From: Eimeria necatrix
Taxonomy: Eukaryota > Apicomplexa > Conoidasida > Eucoccidiorida > Eimeriidae
Direction: 5' to 3'
Length of the DNA: 64,000 bases
Assembly: GCF_000499385.1 (NCBI RefSeq)
Contig: NW_013651809.1
Coordinates: forward strand, 1-64,000
In this document: positions 1 through 9,035 of the stretch, in pieces
Layout: each line of letters starts with the position of its first letter
Numbering within the stretch: position 1 is the first letter of the stretch
Translations under genes and position numbers: made by a program
Notes under the pieces: model-generated
The model's database searches: none
The model's input: the letters and a program-made list of their open reading frames with translations, nothing else
Told to the model about the DNA's origin: nothing

Positions 1-237
1 TGACTGGGGCTGGAGACAGCGCCGGCGCCAGAGTCAGCCTCCCTCCCTTAGGGACTAGGAGGCGAGCTCCCAGGAGGGTGCGAAACAGACAGACAGATTT
101 GATAAAACTCGTGATTTTGTATTCTTAATCGATATAGCTGGAGTTTCTAGGAAATGGACTAGCGTAGGGAGCAGTTTATAGACCCTGCCCAAGGGACTGA
201 GAGCACGTAGTCGCAGCTGCGGGCGCAGTGCACTACA
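1..237 (+). repeat. Partial LTR, 3' part, cut by the window edge
   Basis: The segment matches the second half of the LTRs at 1040-1457 and 7184-7584: a 'ggggctgg' block, 'ggcgagctccc', an AT-rich middle, then 'cgtagtcgcag' and the terminus CACTACA at 231-237. It lies in the same orientation as the chromovirus. Its divergence from the other copies indicates an old copy. The element it belonged to lies outside the window. Confidence 0.8.
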
Positions 238-239
238 CT

Positions 240-462
240 ATGGGGAGGAGGCCCGCAGTGGCGGCGACGCTATCGCCAGCCCCAGTCTCCACACAATTTC
301 CGCACATTTCACGTATTCATTAGAACTAATAGACAGTTTTTCTTATTTTTCCCCTATTGGGAGGGTCCTGTCCTCCTCCAGTGTTGCGGCCCCTTGTATG
401 TCGGTAGCCAGCTATCCTCTCTAGGACACTAGCCAGCCCCGTTGTAGTGCCTGTGCACTACA
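240..462 (-). repeat. LTR fragment, reverse orientation (5' half of the LTR)
   Basis: The reverse complement starts with the terminal palindrome at 443-462 and continues through the 'ggcgacctacaaggggtcgc' and 'ggaggaggacaggaccctcc' blocks of the LTR 5' half. It stops at the 'ggggaggaggcc' block, so it is about half an LTR. It abuts the 3' end of the plus-oriented LTR at 237. Confidence 0.75.
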
Positions 463-646
463 CTGCCCCTCGAGCAGGGCCTACAAACGGCACCTAACGT
501 AGGCCCATTTCCTTGAAACACTAGCTTATATTTATCGAAACACAGTAATTCTTAAGCTTTTCAAAATCTGTTGTTGTTCGATTCGCCCCACTCTGGGAGC
601 TCGCCTCCTAGGCCCTGTGGGGAGGATGTAGTGCACAGGCACTACA
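463..646 (-). repeat. LTR fragment, reverse orientation (3' half joined to the terminal palindrome)
   Basis: 463-626 matches the reversed 3' half of the LTR ('ctcgagcagggcctac', 'cttaagctttt', 'gggagctcgcctcctagg'). It is joined directly to a terminal palindrome TGTAGTGCACAGGCACTACA at 627-646, with the rest of the 5' half missing. Together with 240-462 it forms two complementary LTR halves in swapped order. Confidence 0.7.
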
Positions 647-648
647 AT

Positions 649-1059
649 TGTAGTGCGCGGCGCCTACTGCTGCGACTACGCTGTTTCCTGTCCCTCTACA
701 GGTCTACATACTACACCTAGATTAGCCCCATTTCTCGGGCTCTACAGCTTTATTCCGTCGAAAAACGACAATTCAAGAAGTGTCTGTGTTCTCTGTCTTC
801 GATTCGCTCCCTTCTCGGAGCTTACCCCCTAGACCCTAGGGGGGGAGTTCGCATTGGTGCCGGCGCTATCGCCAGCCCCAGTCTCCACACGATTTCCGCA
901 CAATTCACGTTTTCACTAGAACTCACTAACGGTTTTTCTTATTTTTTCATGTATTGGGGTGGTCATGTCCCCCTCCAGTGTCGCGGCCCCTTGCAGGTCG
1001 CTAGCTAGCTATCATCCCTAGGACACTAGTCAGCCCCATTGTAGTGTCTCAGCACTACA
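649..1059 (-). repeat. Complete LTR in reverse orientation
   Basis: The segment is bounded by TGTAGTGC at 649 and GCACTACA ending at 1059, and is about 411 bases, the same size class as the LTRs at 1040-1457 (418) and 7184-7584 (401). No gag follows it on the minus side within the window, so it is a solo LTR or the end of the truncated element at 7585-9035 that was interrupted by the plus-strand insertion. Its last 20 bases (1040-1059) are shared with the first 20 bases of the plus-strand 5' LTR. Confidence 0.75.
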
Positions 1060-1457
1060 ACAATGGAGCTTGCTAATGGCCTATGGACGATAGCTAGCTA
1101 GCGACCTACAAGGGGTCGTAACACTGGAGGAGGACAGGACCCTCCTACTAGGATAAAAGTAAGGCAAATTGTCTATGAATTAATATGCATACGTGAAATG
1201 TGTGGAAAATGTGTGAAAACTGGGGCTGGCGATAGCGCCGGCACCAGTGCAGGCCTCCTCCCCATAGGGCCTAGGACGCGAGCTCCGAGAGTGGGGCGAA
1301 TCGAACAGATAGATTTTGAAAAAACTTAAGAATTATTGTATTTCGATAGAAGTAAGCTGCAGTTTCCAGGAAATGAGCCTATGTTAGGTGCCGTTTGTAG
1401 GCCCTGCTCGAGGGGCAGGTAGCAGCGTAGTCGCAGCAGTAGGCACTGTGCACTACA
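1040..1457 (+). repeat. 5' LTR of the chromovirus
   Basis: The LTR begins TGTAGTG (1040) and ends CACTACA (1457), so its termini are inverted repeats with the TG...CA ends usual for LTRs. It matches 7184-7584 in block order. The first 20 bases form an imperfect palindrome of their own. A primer-binding site follows directly. Confidence 0.88.
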
Positions 1458-1459
1458 TT

Positions 1460-1481
1460 TGGGGGCTGTTCTGGGATCGAA
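1460..1481 (+). other. Primer-binding site (tRNA 3' end complement)
   Basis: Two bases after the LTR, TGG is followed by a stretch ending in GATCGAA, the complement of a T-loop TTCGATC. The minus-strand copy at about 8597-8618 keeps the same signal with a C in place of T inside the stem. The layout fits the 3' end of a tRNA (T-loop, T-stem 3' strand, acceptor 3' strand, CCA), although one discriminator base seems to be missing. The tRNA was not identified. Confidence 0.6.
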
Positions 1482-1560
1482 CTCTTTGTTCTTTCCGGAC
1501 TTGGGAGTAGAAATACCATGTTTTAATAACTCATGCCTAGAAATCTTCGCTCGGTAAGGG

Positions 1561-2658
1561 ATGCACCTCCGCAACGGACGCGTTATCGGCCCCACACCGC
1601 AAGAGACTTCTACAATGTCAGTAAGCAAAATGCCGAGCGGGACACCAGCCCATCATCGCCACGCGACTCCTATGCCCACCGTGGCAGAGCGGCCGCATGG
1701 GCATAAGGAGGCGCCTCCACAAGTGATGCCTATGACCAATGTTATGCCAGGGGACAGTGCCTTCGTCACGTGGGACCAATTCCAGTCCGCTATGAGTGTA
1801 ATAAGAACTGTTATAGGCGGGACCGGGGAATCGGGAGCAACGACTCCCATACTACCAGAAGACAACAGCACTATGCAGGCCTTTCTGCTGCGCATCGAGC
1901 GCCAGTACACCCAGATGGGATTGGAGCCGCGCGAGTGGGGAAATGCACTTATTGACTACCTCGTGGGCCTGGCTCTAACGCATTGGATGTATCTACGGAG
2001 AACTATGGACCTAAGCGACTGGGCGACAGTACAGCGCAGGCTTTTGGAGCAGCTTAACAGAACAATGTCGCAGAGTCAATTGTTAGCGGAGTTGGCTAAA
2101 GTACGGTGGAATGGAAACCCGAAGGAATACACGGACCGGTTTGCGGCTGTAGCGGAGCGTGGTTTGGGTTTTGCCCCCGACGAACTCGCGGACTATTACT
2201 GCACCGGGCTACCGACAGACCTCCATCTTCTAATAACCGATAACGGATAAGTCAAATATCAGTCGTGGGAACAAGCGGCGACCGCCGCAACACGGCTCTA
2301 CGAGCCCAAGCAGAGCCTGCTGGAACTCCGAGAAAGGACCAGTCGAGCCTTTAGGGCTGCCGTCGAAGCTAATGGACCCCGTGGGCGCCAGGAAATTGAA
2401 AATCGTTTTGGGGGAAGCCCACGCGAACTGCTTTGAGTGTCAGGGTCGCGGACATCCGGCGCTTGTCTGCCCAGCAGACACGTGCCGGAACGTACCAGAC
2501 ATCCGGGGGAAATATGCAAGAAGTGTCGCGGCGTGGGACACTATGCTCGGGACTGCCTTACGTATGAACGAGTCCGGCCCGAGTCGGTGGACAAGAGCAG
2601 TAGGGCGCCCACCCGTCTTAGCACTGAGAAGACGGAAAGATTAAACGTGCGGGCCTAG
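1561..2658 (+). pseudogene. gag: gag of the chromovirus (broken)
   Basis: This is the structural nucleocapsid polyprotein that would package the element RNA. The first open part (1561-2250, 229 residues, ATG start) is a retrotransposon capsid-like region. It ends at a TAA at 2248-2250, where the minus-strand copy of the same gene has CAA. Reading resumes in the same frame to about 2410, where the frame changes. Two CCHC zinc knuckles follow in different frames: CFECQGRGHPALVC near 2431-2472 and CKKCRGVGHYARDC near 2518-2559. The last reading frame stops with TAG at 2656-2658. The two knuckles in shifted frames show that indels, not only point mutations, broke the gene. Confidence 0.85.
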
Positions 2659-2960
2659 GCGTGGTAGGAGACGAGCGTTCTAGGCCGCGTAGCCATGGCA
2701 AAGGGATGATGTATGAGGTAGCGACAGGCCCTAATGCCATTCCAGTCTCCCTTGAGTGGGGAAACCAACTCCTCCGCACTGCGGGAAGAACTAATGCGAG
2801 CGATGGACACGCGGAAGGGACTCAGCCGTTTTCGGAAACGCGGCGGGAGTCTGGGTCAGCGTCGATCCTGAGTGAAGAGACTCCGGACGCGACGGCGGAT
2901 AGCAGCAAGTAGTCTGCAGAGGCAATAGAAGACGACTATAGGTCAGATACGACGGAGTTT

Positions 2961-3350
2961 GTGCCACACTGGTGGAGGGACACTTGCACGAAACAGTCTT
3001 ACGACCAAGGGGGAGCGTTATGTTGTGCGGGTGCGACGGCGGTACTTCGCGTTGAGCTCGCAGGGAGTCCTTGTGAGGCCATCTTGGACACCGGGGCTTC
3101 GAGAACTTTCACTAGTCCTAAAATAATCGAACGACTGCAGCTGGAAGTGCGGAGACTTCCAAAAGAACATAGGTTCACCATTGCTACAGGTGCACAGCTA
3201 CGCATTGATCGGGTAGTGACGGGATTGACGCTGTGGTGCGGACATACACGTTTTTCCGGAGACCTTTTAGTGGGACCCCTTCCCTACGACTTAGTCTTGC
3301 GTTTGGATTGGCTGACGGAACACAAGGTGGCCTGGTATGACAAACTCTAA
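2961..3350 (+). pseudogene. Retroviral-type aspartic protease of pol (fragment)
   Basis: This is the polyprotein-processing protease. The motif ILDTGASRTF near 3084-3113 holds the catalytic DTGA. The second hallmark, usually ILGMDWL, reads VLRLDWL near 3294-3314, so a conserved glycine is lost. The open stretch ends with TAA at 3348-3350 inside what should be continuous pol. Between gag and protease, 2661-2912 is another short open stretch of the same decayed polyprotein with no recognisable domain. Confidence 0.85.
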
Positions 3351-3356
3351 ACCTAT

Positions 3357-4808
3357 GTGAATGGCCAGTGGTGCGAGTTACCGGTCGTTCGGGCTGGTGC
3401 AGCAACGCTGCAAGGTGACAGGCCCACCGTTGTCCACCCAAGGACCCCAGCAGAGCAAGCATATGAGATATTGGCCAAACGAGTGGCGGGCAAGTCAGCC
3501 GAGGACAAAGCTCTATTCCTACGCCCGCCTCCAAGGAGGTATAAGTCCCACGCGAAGACTAAAGCGAAGGCGGCGATAACGTCGCTCGTTCGTCAGGCGG
3601 CGGCCGACACAAATGATCTCAGGACTCCATTGCACGGTTTGCATCTCATACTGGCTTTGCCCGAAGCCTGTTCTGCAGTGCCCCTAAGGCTCTCGGATGA
3701 ATGGCAAGGCGCGCTTTGTTGCGCGTTAATTGGGAATCGATCCACGTCCTCCGGCTGGCGTAGTCGTTTGACCTCAACCGCCTCGGTGGCAGCGGAGAGT
3801 GACGAGGAGTCTCCCTGGCCTATGGCAAAACTCGAGCACACTCTGTTTGACGAATGGATAACTTCGCCAGAGGCGCAGGATACTTCATGTGAGGTTGCCC
3901 ATGTGTTGCACGAGTATCGAGCGGTTTTTCCCGATACCTTACCTAAGGGATTACCGCCGAAGCGCGCTCATGATCACCATATTCTACTTGTGCCCGGAAA
4001 ACTTCCCGCGAAATCTGCAGTATACCGTATGACCCCAGATCAGCTCACATTCCACAAACAGGAGACAGCTAAATTATCGGACAATGGTTGGATCGGACCG
4101 ACTTATTCGCCTACTTGCTCTCCTACGATCATGGTGGACAAACGTGATGATGGCTCCGGGGAGCGGAAGATGCGTATGGTTGTCAATTACCAGGCTCTAA
4201 ATGCCCTTGCGATAGCCCCTGATTTTCCACTACCTCCCATCCAAACCATTCTGGAGATGCTGGGAGGCGCCAAGTATTTCTCCACCTTGGACCTGGAAGC
4301 AGGATTCCATCAAATACGTATGGCTAAGGAAGACCGGTGTAAGACGGCTTTCTGGTCCGTTCTCGGACAATTCGAGTACCGAGTGATGTCCTTCGGCCTT
4401 AAGGGTGCTCCCGCTACGTTCCAGGCCAATATTAATGCCTATCTACAACCCTTTTTGGGACAGAGCGTTATTGCGTACCGAGATGATCTACTTATCTATA
4501 GTTCCGATCTCTCTGGGCACGTTTCTCTTCTGCGACAAGTCCTAAGCATTTTTCTTAGACACCAGTTCTACCCAAAATTCCGCAAATGCAAGTTTGCAAA
4601 GCAAACAATTACATATCTGGGTTACACCATTTCTGCTGCGGGGATCAAACCTGCAGAAGATAAAATCGCAGCCATCCGGCATTGGCCAGAGGCGCTGGAG
4701 AACGAAACGCAAGTGCGCCAGTTCCTCGGTACCGTAAATTACTATCGCATGTTCATGGGACCGGACTATGCAGACGTTGCCCGGCCGCTGGTTGATCTAA
4801 CACGTTAA
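3357..4808 (+). pseudogene. Reverse transcriptase of pol (broken)
   Basis: A poorly conserved linker of about 200 residues precedes a gypsy-type RT. Recognisable in order are the N-terminal entry (LPPKRAHDHHI), RMVVNYQALN, YFSTLDLEAGFHQIRM, TAFWS, FGLKGAPATFQ, the catalytic box SVIAYRDDLLIYS, and the connection motifs TYLGYTIS and RQFLGTVNYYR. The usual Y-[LVI]-DD box reads YRDD, an arginine in a normally hydrophobic position, which would be expected to damage activity even without the terminal TAA at 4806-4808. RNase H continues in the same frame after that stop. Confidence 0.93.
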
Positions 4809-4847
4809 GACGTCAGTTTCGAATGGACAGCGCTTCACACGCAAGCG

Positions 4848-5273
4848 GTGCTGCAGCTCAAACAGCGTTTAATCGACTTCAATACATTACAAGTCCCTGA
4901 CACGACGAAACCCTTCGAGTTATACACAGATGCCTCTGGTTATGCGATCGGAGCAGTTCTCGAACAAGACGGTAAACCCATCGGCTTCCTCAGCCAAGTC
5001 ATGAACCCCACGCAACAGAGATTGTCGGTCTACGATCAGGAACTCTTGGCGTTGGTCATGGCACTGGACAAGTGGTTGCGCTTGCTCCGTGTCTCCAAGG
5101 TAACGCCTTACACTGACCATCAAGCTCTCACCCATCTCCAACGACTCCAAGCATCGAAGCCTCTGCGCGGACGCACCGCCCGGTGGCTAGACTTCCTTGC
5201 AGAGTTCCCCGATTTGCACATCACGTATGTTCAAGGAGCGCGTAATCAAGTTGCCGACGCCTGGCCTCCCTAA
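4848..5273 (+). pseudogene. RNase H of pol (fragment)
   Basis: This domain degrades the RNA strand of the RNA-DNA hybrid. The acidic residues are visible in LYTDASGYAIG, YDQELLALV, YTDHQAL and NQVADAW. It is in the same frame as the RT and separated from it by one TAA. A stop at 5271-5273 lies next to the change of frame into the integrase region. Confidence 0.9.
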
Positions 5274-6453
5274 CATCTGCTCGCACGACACACCATCGGT
5301 ACCGCTGATGCTCGCAATAGGACAAGCGAGCGCGGCTCCCCGCTCTCGTGGTCCGCCTCCCAACTACCGAGAGCTCGCCGGAATTCGTCCGCGACGACCT
5401 CGACGACGCAGCATGCCGTCTGCACCTTCACCTACGCCGCCGGAACCCAACCCAGAGCCGGAACATCCTACACTCACAACGAAGACACCAGCTGACCCTC
5501 ATGATGTGCGCCATTGGCTACAAGCTTACTCGAAGTGTCCTGTTTTTCGCGTTCCCTACAAAGCCGCAGCAAACCAACCAGGAGACGCTCTGCAACTCGA
5601 GTTTTGTAATCGCCAATTTACCTTTCGCTACGTAGAGCCTTACCTGCACATCCGCGTTCATGGACTGTCGCGCATCTGCGTCCCACAATTCCCTGAGTTC
5701 CTTACTCACGTTCTGCATTCACATCACGACTATGTCACAGCCGGCCATCGAGGCCAGAAGAAGACCTTTGCTGCTCTCAGCAAGCACTACTACTGGCCAG
5801 GAATGCGCGCCTACACTACTGCTTATGTTGAGTCATGTACCCACTGTCGAGCGTCAAAGTCTATTAACCAGAAGCCTGCAGGCCTTCTTCAACAGTTGCT
5901 CATCCCTTCTCGTCGATGGGCGCACGTGAGTCTCAACTTCATCACAGAACTTCCCCTTACAACGACAGGGCACGACTCGATCCTTGTCATGGTCGACTCC
6001 CTCAGCAAGATGGCTCCTTTCGTTTCTGCAAAGAAGTCATTCACAGCAGCAGACACCCTGGAGCTTCTCGCAGACCGCCTTATCCGCTATCACGGTTTTC
6101 CAGAGGTGCTCATATCGGATCGCGAACCCCGTTTTCAGTCGGATGTTTAGAACCAGCTCTGTCGCCGCTTTAACATCAAACGGTGCATGTCCTCGTCCTA
6201 CCATGTCCAAAGCGACGGCCAAACTGAACGGGTTAACCGCACACTGGAGCAGATGCTTCATACCTATATCAAATCTGACCAGGGCGAGTGGGAGCGTTTG
6301 CTTCCGGCCTTGGAACTTGCCTACAACACCACAAGTCATTCATCCACTGAGCTCTCTCCTTTCGAGGTCGTGATTGGAGAGAACCCATTGACTGGTGCGG
6401 ACCTTGATATCGTCGGCGCGTTAGCTCCTACGCTCACTCCTCCGATGACTTAG
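5274..6453 (+). pseudogene. Integrase of pol (broken)
   Basis: A proline-rich linker is followed by the HHCC zinc-binding region (HSHHDYVTAGHRG ... ESCTHCRASK) and the catalytic core. The first catalytic Asp, normally in a V-S-[ML]-D-F-I-T motif, is Asn here (SLNFITELP, about 5934-5960). The second Asp is kept (ISDREPRF), followed by TAG at 6148-6150. Downstream, still in frame, the Glu-containing segment YHVQSDGQTERVNRTLEQ and the helix LELAYNTTSHSSTELSPFE are well preserved up to TAG at 6451. The core is therefore damaged twice. Confidence 0.92.
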
Positions 6454-6543
6454 CTTTTCCGGCAGCTCTGCGACAGAGCACAGAGTCACATCCTGAAGGC
6501 AAAATGGCAGCAGAAGTACTACGCAGACACGAAGCGCTGAGCA

Positions 6544-7005
6544 GTGGAGAATGCGGTGGGCGACAAGGTCTGGCTCAGCAGCAAGCACCTACCGCCTTTC
6601 AACAGCTGCCCTAAGTTCGAGCCCCGTTACCGTGGACCCTTCGAAGTCATCGAACGCATAGGAACCGTCGCTTACCGTCTCGCTCTGCCTCCCACGTATG
6701 AATGCCATAACGTTTTCCACGTTTCGCAGGTAGTTCCCCACCGCCCCCGCCCTCCCGCCTGGCCTCCTATCCACGATGCAGCAGGCAATCCCACAGAGGA
6801 ATACGAAGTCGACTATATTATGGACCAACGCGGCTCGAGAGATGCAGCCCAGTACCTCGTGAAGTCGAGCGGGACCCCTGAAGATCAAGCCACATGGGAG
6901 CCAGCTCATCACCGTACTGGCTGCCCGTGTTTGCTTCGCGCTTGTCGCCGCCGCCAACGAAGACGTCTTCAGGCTCGAAACAACATTGGTCCTTCCGAGG
7001 CGTAG
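6544..7005 (+). pseudogene. Integrase C-terminus: GPY/F module and chromodomain
   Basis: This piece is in the same frame as the integrase, after stops at 6451 and 6538. GDKVWLSSKHL and FEPRYRGPFEVIERIG are the GPY/F module. A chromodomain follows: EYEVDYIMDQRG, YLVKSSGTPEDQATWEP (about 6800-6903). Chromodomains at this place steer chromovirus integration toward particular histone marks. The usual aromatic pattern is partly kept (Y in YEV, W in ATWEP), while the V-K-W position reads VKS, so one cage aromatic is missing. The reading frame ends with TAG at 7003-7005. Confidence 0.88.
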
Positions 7006-7171
7006 ACGTATGGGTCCGCCATATTCCAGCTCCTACAGCAAGGGCACCCTTCAATGAGGAGGGGGGAGGGAGCGCTGCTCACCGCGTGCGCTCACGGCGT
7101 CAGCTTTAGAAGAGCACAGAGATTGAAAAGGCAAAAATAATGTGTTTTGGGGTAGGTCTCTTCAGTCCGGC

Positions 7172-7182
7172 AAGGGGGGAAG
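7172..7182 (+). other. Polypurine tract
   Basis: AAGGGGGGAAG lies one base before the 3' LTR that starts at 7184. This is the expected position and composition for the plus-strand DNA primer of an LTR retrotransposon. Confidence 0.8.
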
Positions 7183-7183
7183 T

Positions 7184-7584
7184 TGTAGTGCACAGATACT
7201 ACAATGGGGCTGGCTAGTGTTCTAGGGATGATAGCTAGCTGGCGACCTACAAGGGGTCGCAACACTGGAGGAGGACAGGACCCTCCCAATAGGAAAAAAA
7301 TAAGAAAAACTGTCTACTAGTTCTAATGAATACGTGAAATGAGCGGAAATTGTGTGGAGACTGAGGCTGGCGATAGCGTCGGCGCCAGTGCAGGCCTCCT
7401 CCCCACAGGGCCTAGGAGGCGAGCTCCCAGAGTGGGGCGCATCGAACAGACAGATTTTGAAACACTTAAGAACTGTTGTATTTCGATGAAATTAAGCTAC
7501 AGTGTCCGAGAAATGGGCCTACGCTAGGCGTAGTTTGTGGGCCTGGATGCAGCGTAGTCGCAGCAGTAGGCGCTGCGCACTACA
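7184..7584 (+). repeat. 3' LTR of the chromovirus
   Basis: The LTR starts TGTAGTGCACAG and ends GCGCACTACA (7575-7584). It contains all blocks of the 5' LTR in the same order but differs from it at many positions and is 17 bases shorter. The next bases (7585 on) belong to a minus-strand LTR fragment, so this LTR abuts the truncated element. Confidence 0.88.
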
Positions 7585-7618
7585 CTAGCAAGCCCCATTG
7601 TAGTGCCTGTGCAATACA

Positions 7619-8516
7619 CCGTGTGTCCGCGACCCTGACACTCATGGCAGTTCGCGTGGGTTCCCCCAGGGCGATTTTCGCTTTCCTGGCGCCTACGGGG
7701 TCCATTAGCTTGGATAGCAACCCTGATGGCTTGACTGGTCCTTTGTCGGAGCTCTAGCACGCTCTGCTTGGACACGTAGAGGCGTGTTGCGGCTGTCGCC
7801 GCTTGTTCCCACGACTGATACTTCGCCTGCCCGTTATTGGTGATTAGAAGATGGAGGTCCGTCTGTAGCCCGGTGCAGTAGTAGTCAGCGAGCTTGTCGG
7901 GGGAGACACCCAAACCGCGCTCCGCTACAGCCACAAACTGGTCCGTTTATTCCTTCGGGTCTCCATTCCACCGTACTTTATCCAACTCCGCTAACAATTG
8001 ACTCTGCAACATTGCTTTGTCGAACCGCTCCAACAGCCTGCGCTGTACTGTCGCCCGGTCGCTTAGGTCGATCGTTTGCCGTAGATGCATCCAATACGTT
8101 AGAGCCGGGCCCACACGCTGGTCAATAAGTGCGTTTCCCCACTCGCGCGGCTCCAATCCCATCTGGGTGTACCGGCGCTCGACGCGCAGCAGAAGGGCCT
8201 GCATAGTGCTGCCGTCTTCTGGTAGTATGGGAGTCGTTGCGCCCGATTCCCCGGTCCCGCCTATAACAGTTCTTATCACACTCATAGCGGACTGGAATTG
8301 GTCCCACGTGACGAAGGGACTGTCCCCTGGCATAACACTGTTAATAGGTATCACCTGTGGGGGCGCCTCCTTACGCTCATGCGGCCGCTCTGCCATGGTG
8401 GGTTTCGGAGTAGCATGACGATGATGGGCTGGCGTCCCGCTCGGCATTTTGCTTACTGGCATTGTAGAAGCCTTCTGTTGTATGGCGCCGATAACGCGTC
8501 CGTTGCGGAGACGCAT
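7619..8516 (-). pseudogene. gag: gag fragment of the inverted element
   Basis: It starts with ATG at 8516 and follows the plus-strand gag residue by residue with scattered changes. One TAA at 7944-7946 interrupts it where the plus copy has a Tyr codon. It then continues in frame through the capsid region (AVAERGLGVSPDKLADYY) to CHECQGRGH, the start of the first CCHC knuckle, where it is cut by LTR sequence. The two copies carry different stop codons, so they decayed independently. Confidence 0.85.
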
Positions 8517-8619
8517 CCCTTATCGAGCGAAGATATCTAGGTGTGAATCATTAAAACATGGTATTTCTACTCCCAAGTCCGGAGAGAACAAAGATTTCGA
8601 TCCCGGAACAGCCCCCAAA

Positions 8620-9035
8620 TGTAGTGCAGAACACCTGGTGCGACTACGCTGCTACCTGCCCCCTCGAGTAGGGGCCTATGATAGCCTTCTACCTTCGGCG
8701 TATTTCCTTGAAACAGTAGTCCAAATATCACGAAATGCAGTTATTTATAGGTTTTCAAAACCTGTTCCCTTGAAAATCCCTCCCGCTCAGGGTTCTCACC
8801 TCCTAGGCCCTGTGGGGAGGAGGCCTGTACCGGTGGCGGCGCTTTTGCCAGTCCCAGTCTCCAGGTATTTACAGACATGTCTAGTGTATGCATGCTAATT
8901 CGCCGACAAATTGGCTTACTTCGATCCTAGTAAGAGGGTCCAGTACTCGTTCACCGTTATGACTTTTTGTAGGTCGCCAGCTAGCTATCTTCTGTATGTC
9001 ACCAGCAAACCTTATTGTAGTGCCTGTGCAGTACA
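8620..9035 (-). repeat. 5' LTR of the inverted element
   Basis: The segment is bounded by TGTAGTGC at 8620 and a degenerate TGCAGTACA end at 9035, with the LTR blocks in reverse order. It is more decayed than the LTRs of the plus element, for example in the region 8875-8960. Confidence 0.8.

Larger units (their letters stand above)
1040..7584 (+). mobile_element. Ty3/gypsy chromovirus (LTR retrotransposon), near full-length, inactive
   Basis: The order is LTR, PBS, gag with CCHC knuckles, aspartic protease, reverse transcriptase, RNase H, integrase, GPY/F module, chromodomain, polypurine tract, LTR. RT before integrase defines Ty3/gypsy, and the chromodomain after the integrase defines a chromovirus. 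The coding region is broken by nonsense codons at 2248, 2656, 3348, 4806, 6148, 6451 and 6538 and by frame changes near 2410, 2510 and 5270, so the copy cannot be autonomous. The two LTRs are visibly diverged, roughly 15% by eye, which suggests an old insertion or LTRs from different parents. No matching target-site duplication was found at the two ends. Chromovirus-like elements are known from Eimeria but not from most Apicomplexa. Confidence 0.93.
7585..9035 (-). mobile_element. Truncated inverted chromovirus copy (LTR, PBS, gag, then an LTR end)
   Basis: Read on the minus strand: LTR 9035-8620, PBS, gag 8516-7619, then gag breaks inside the first zinc knuckle and passes directly into the first about 33 bases of an LTR (7617-7585). 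All of pol is missing. The gag is close to the plus-strand copy, so both belong to one family. The LTR stub ends exactly where the plus-strand 3' LTR begins. Confidence 0.85.

Noticed and set aside
7339..7757. Plus-strand short frames over the 3' LTR and inverted gag
   Set aside because: They run through the LTR and antisense to gag; no independent coding signal.
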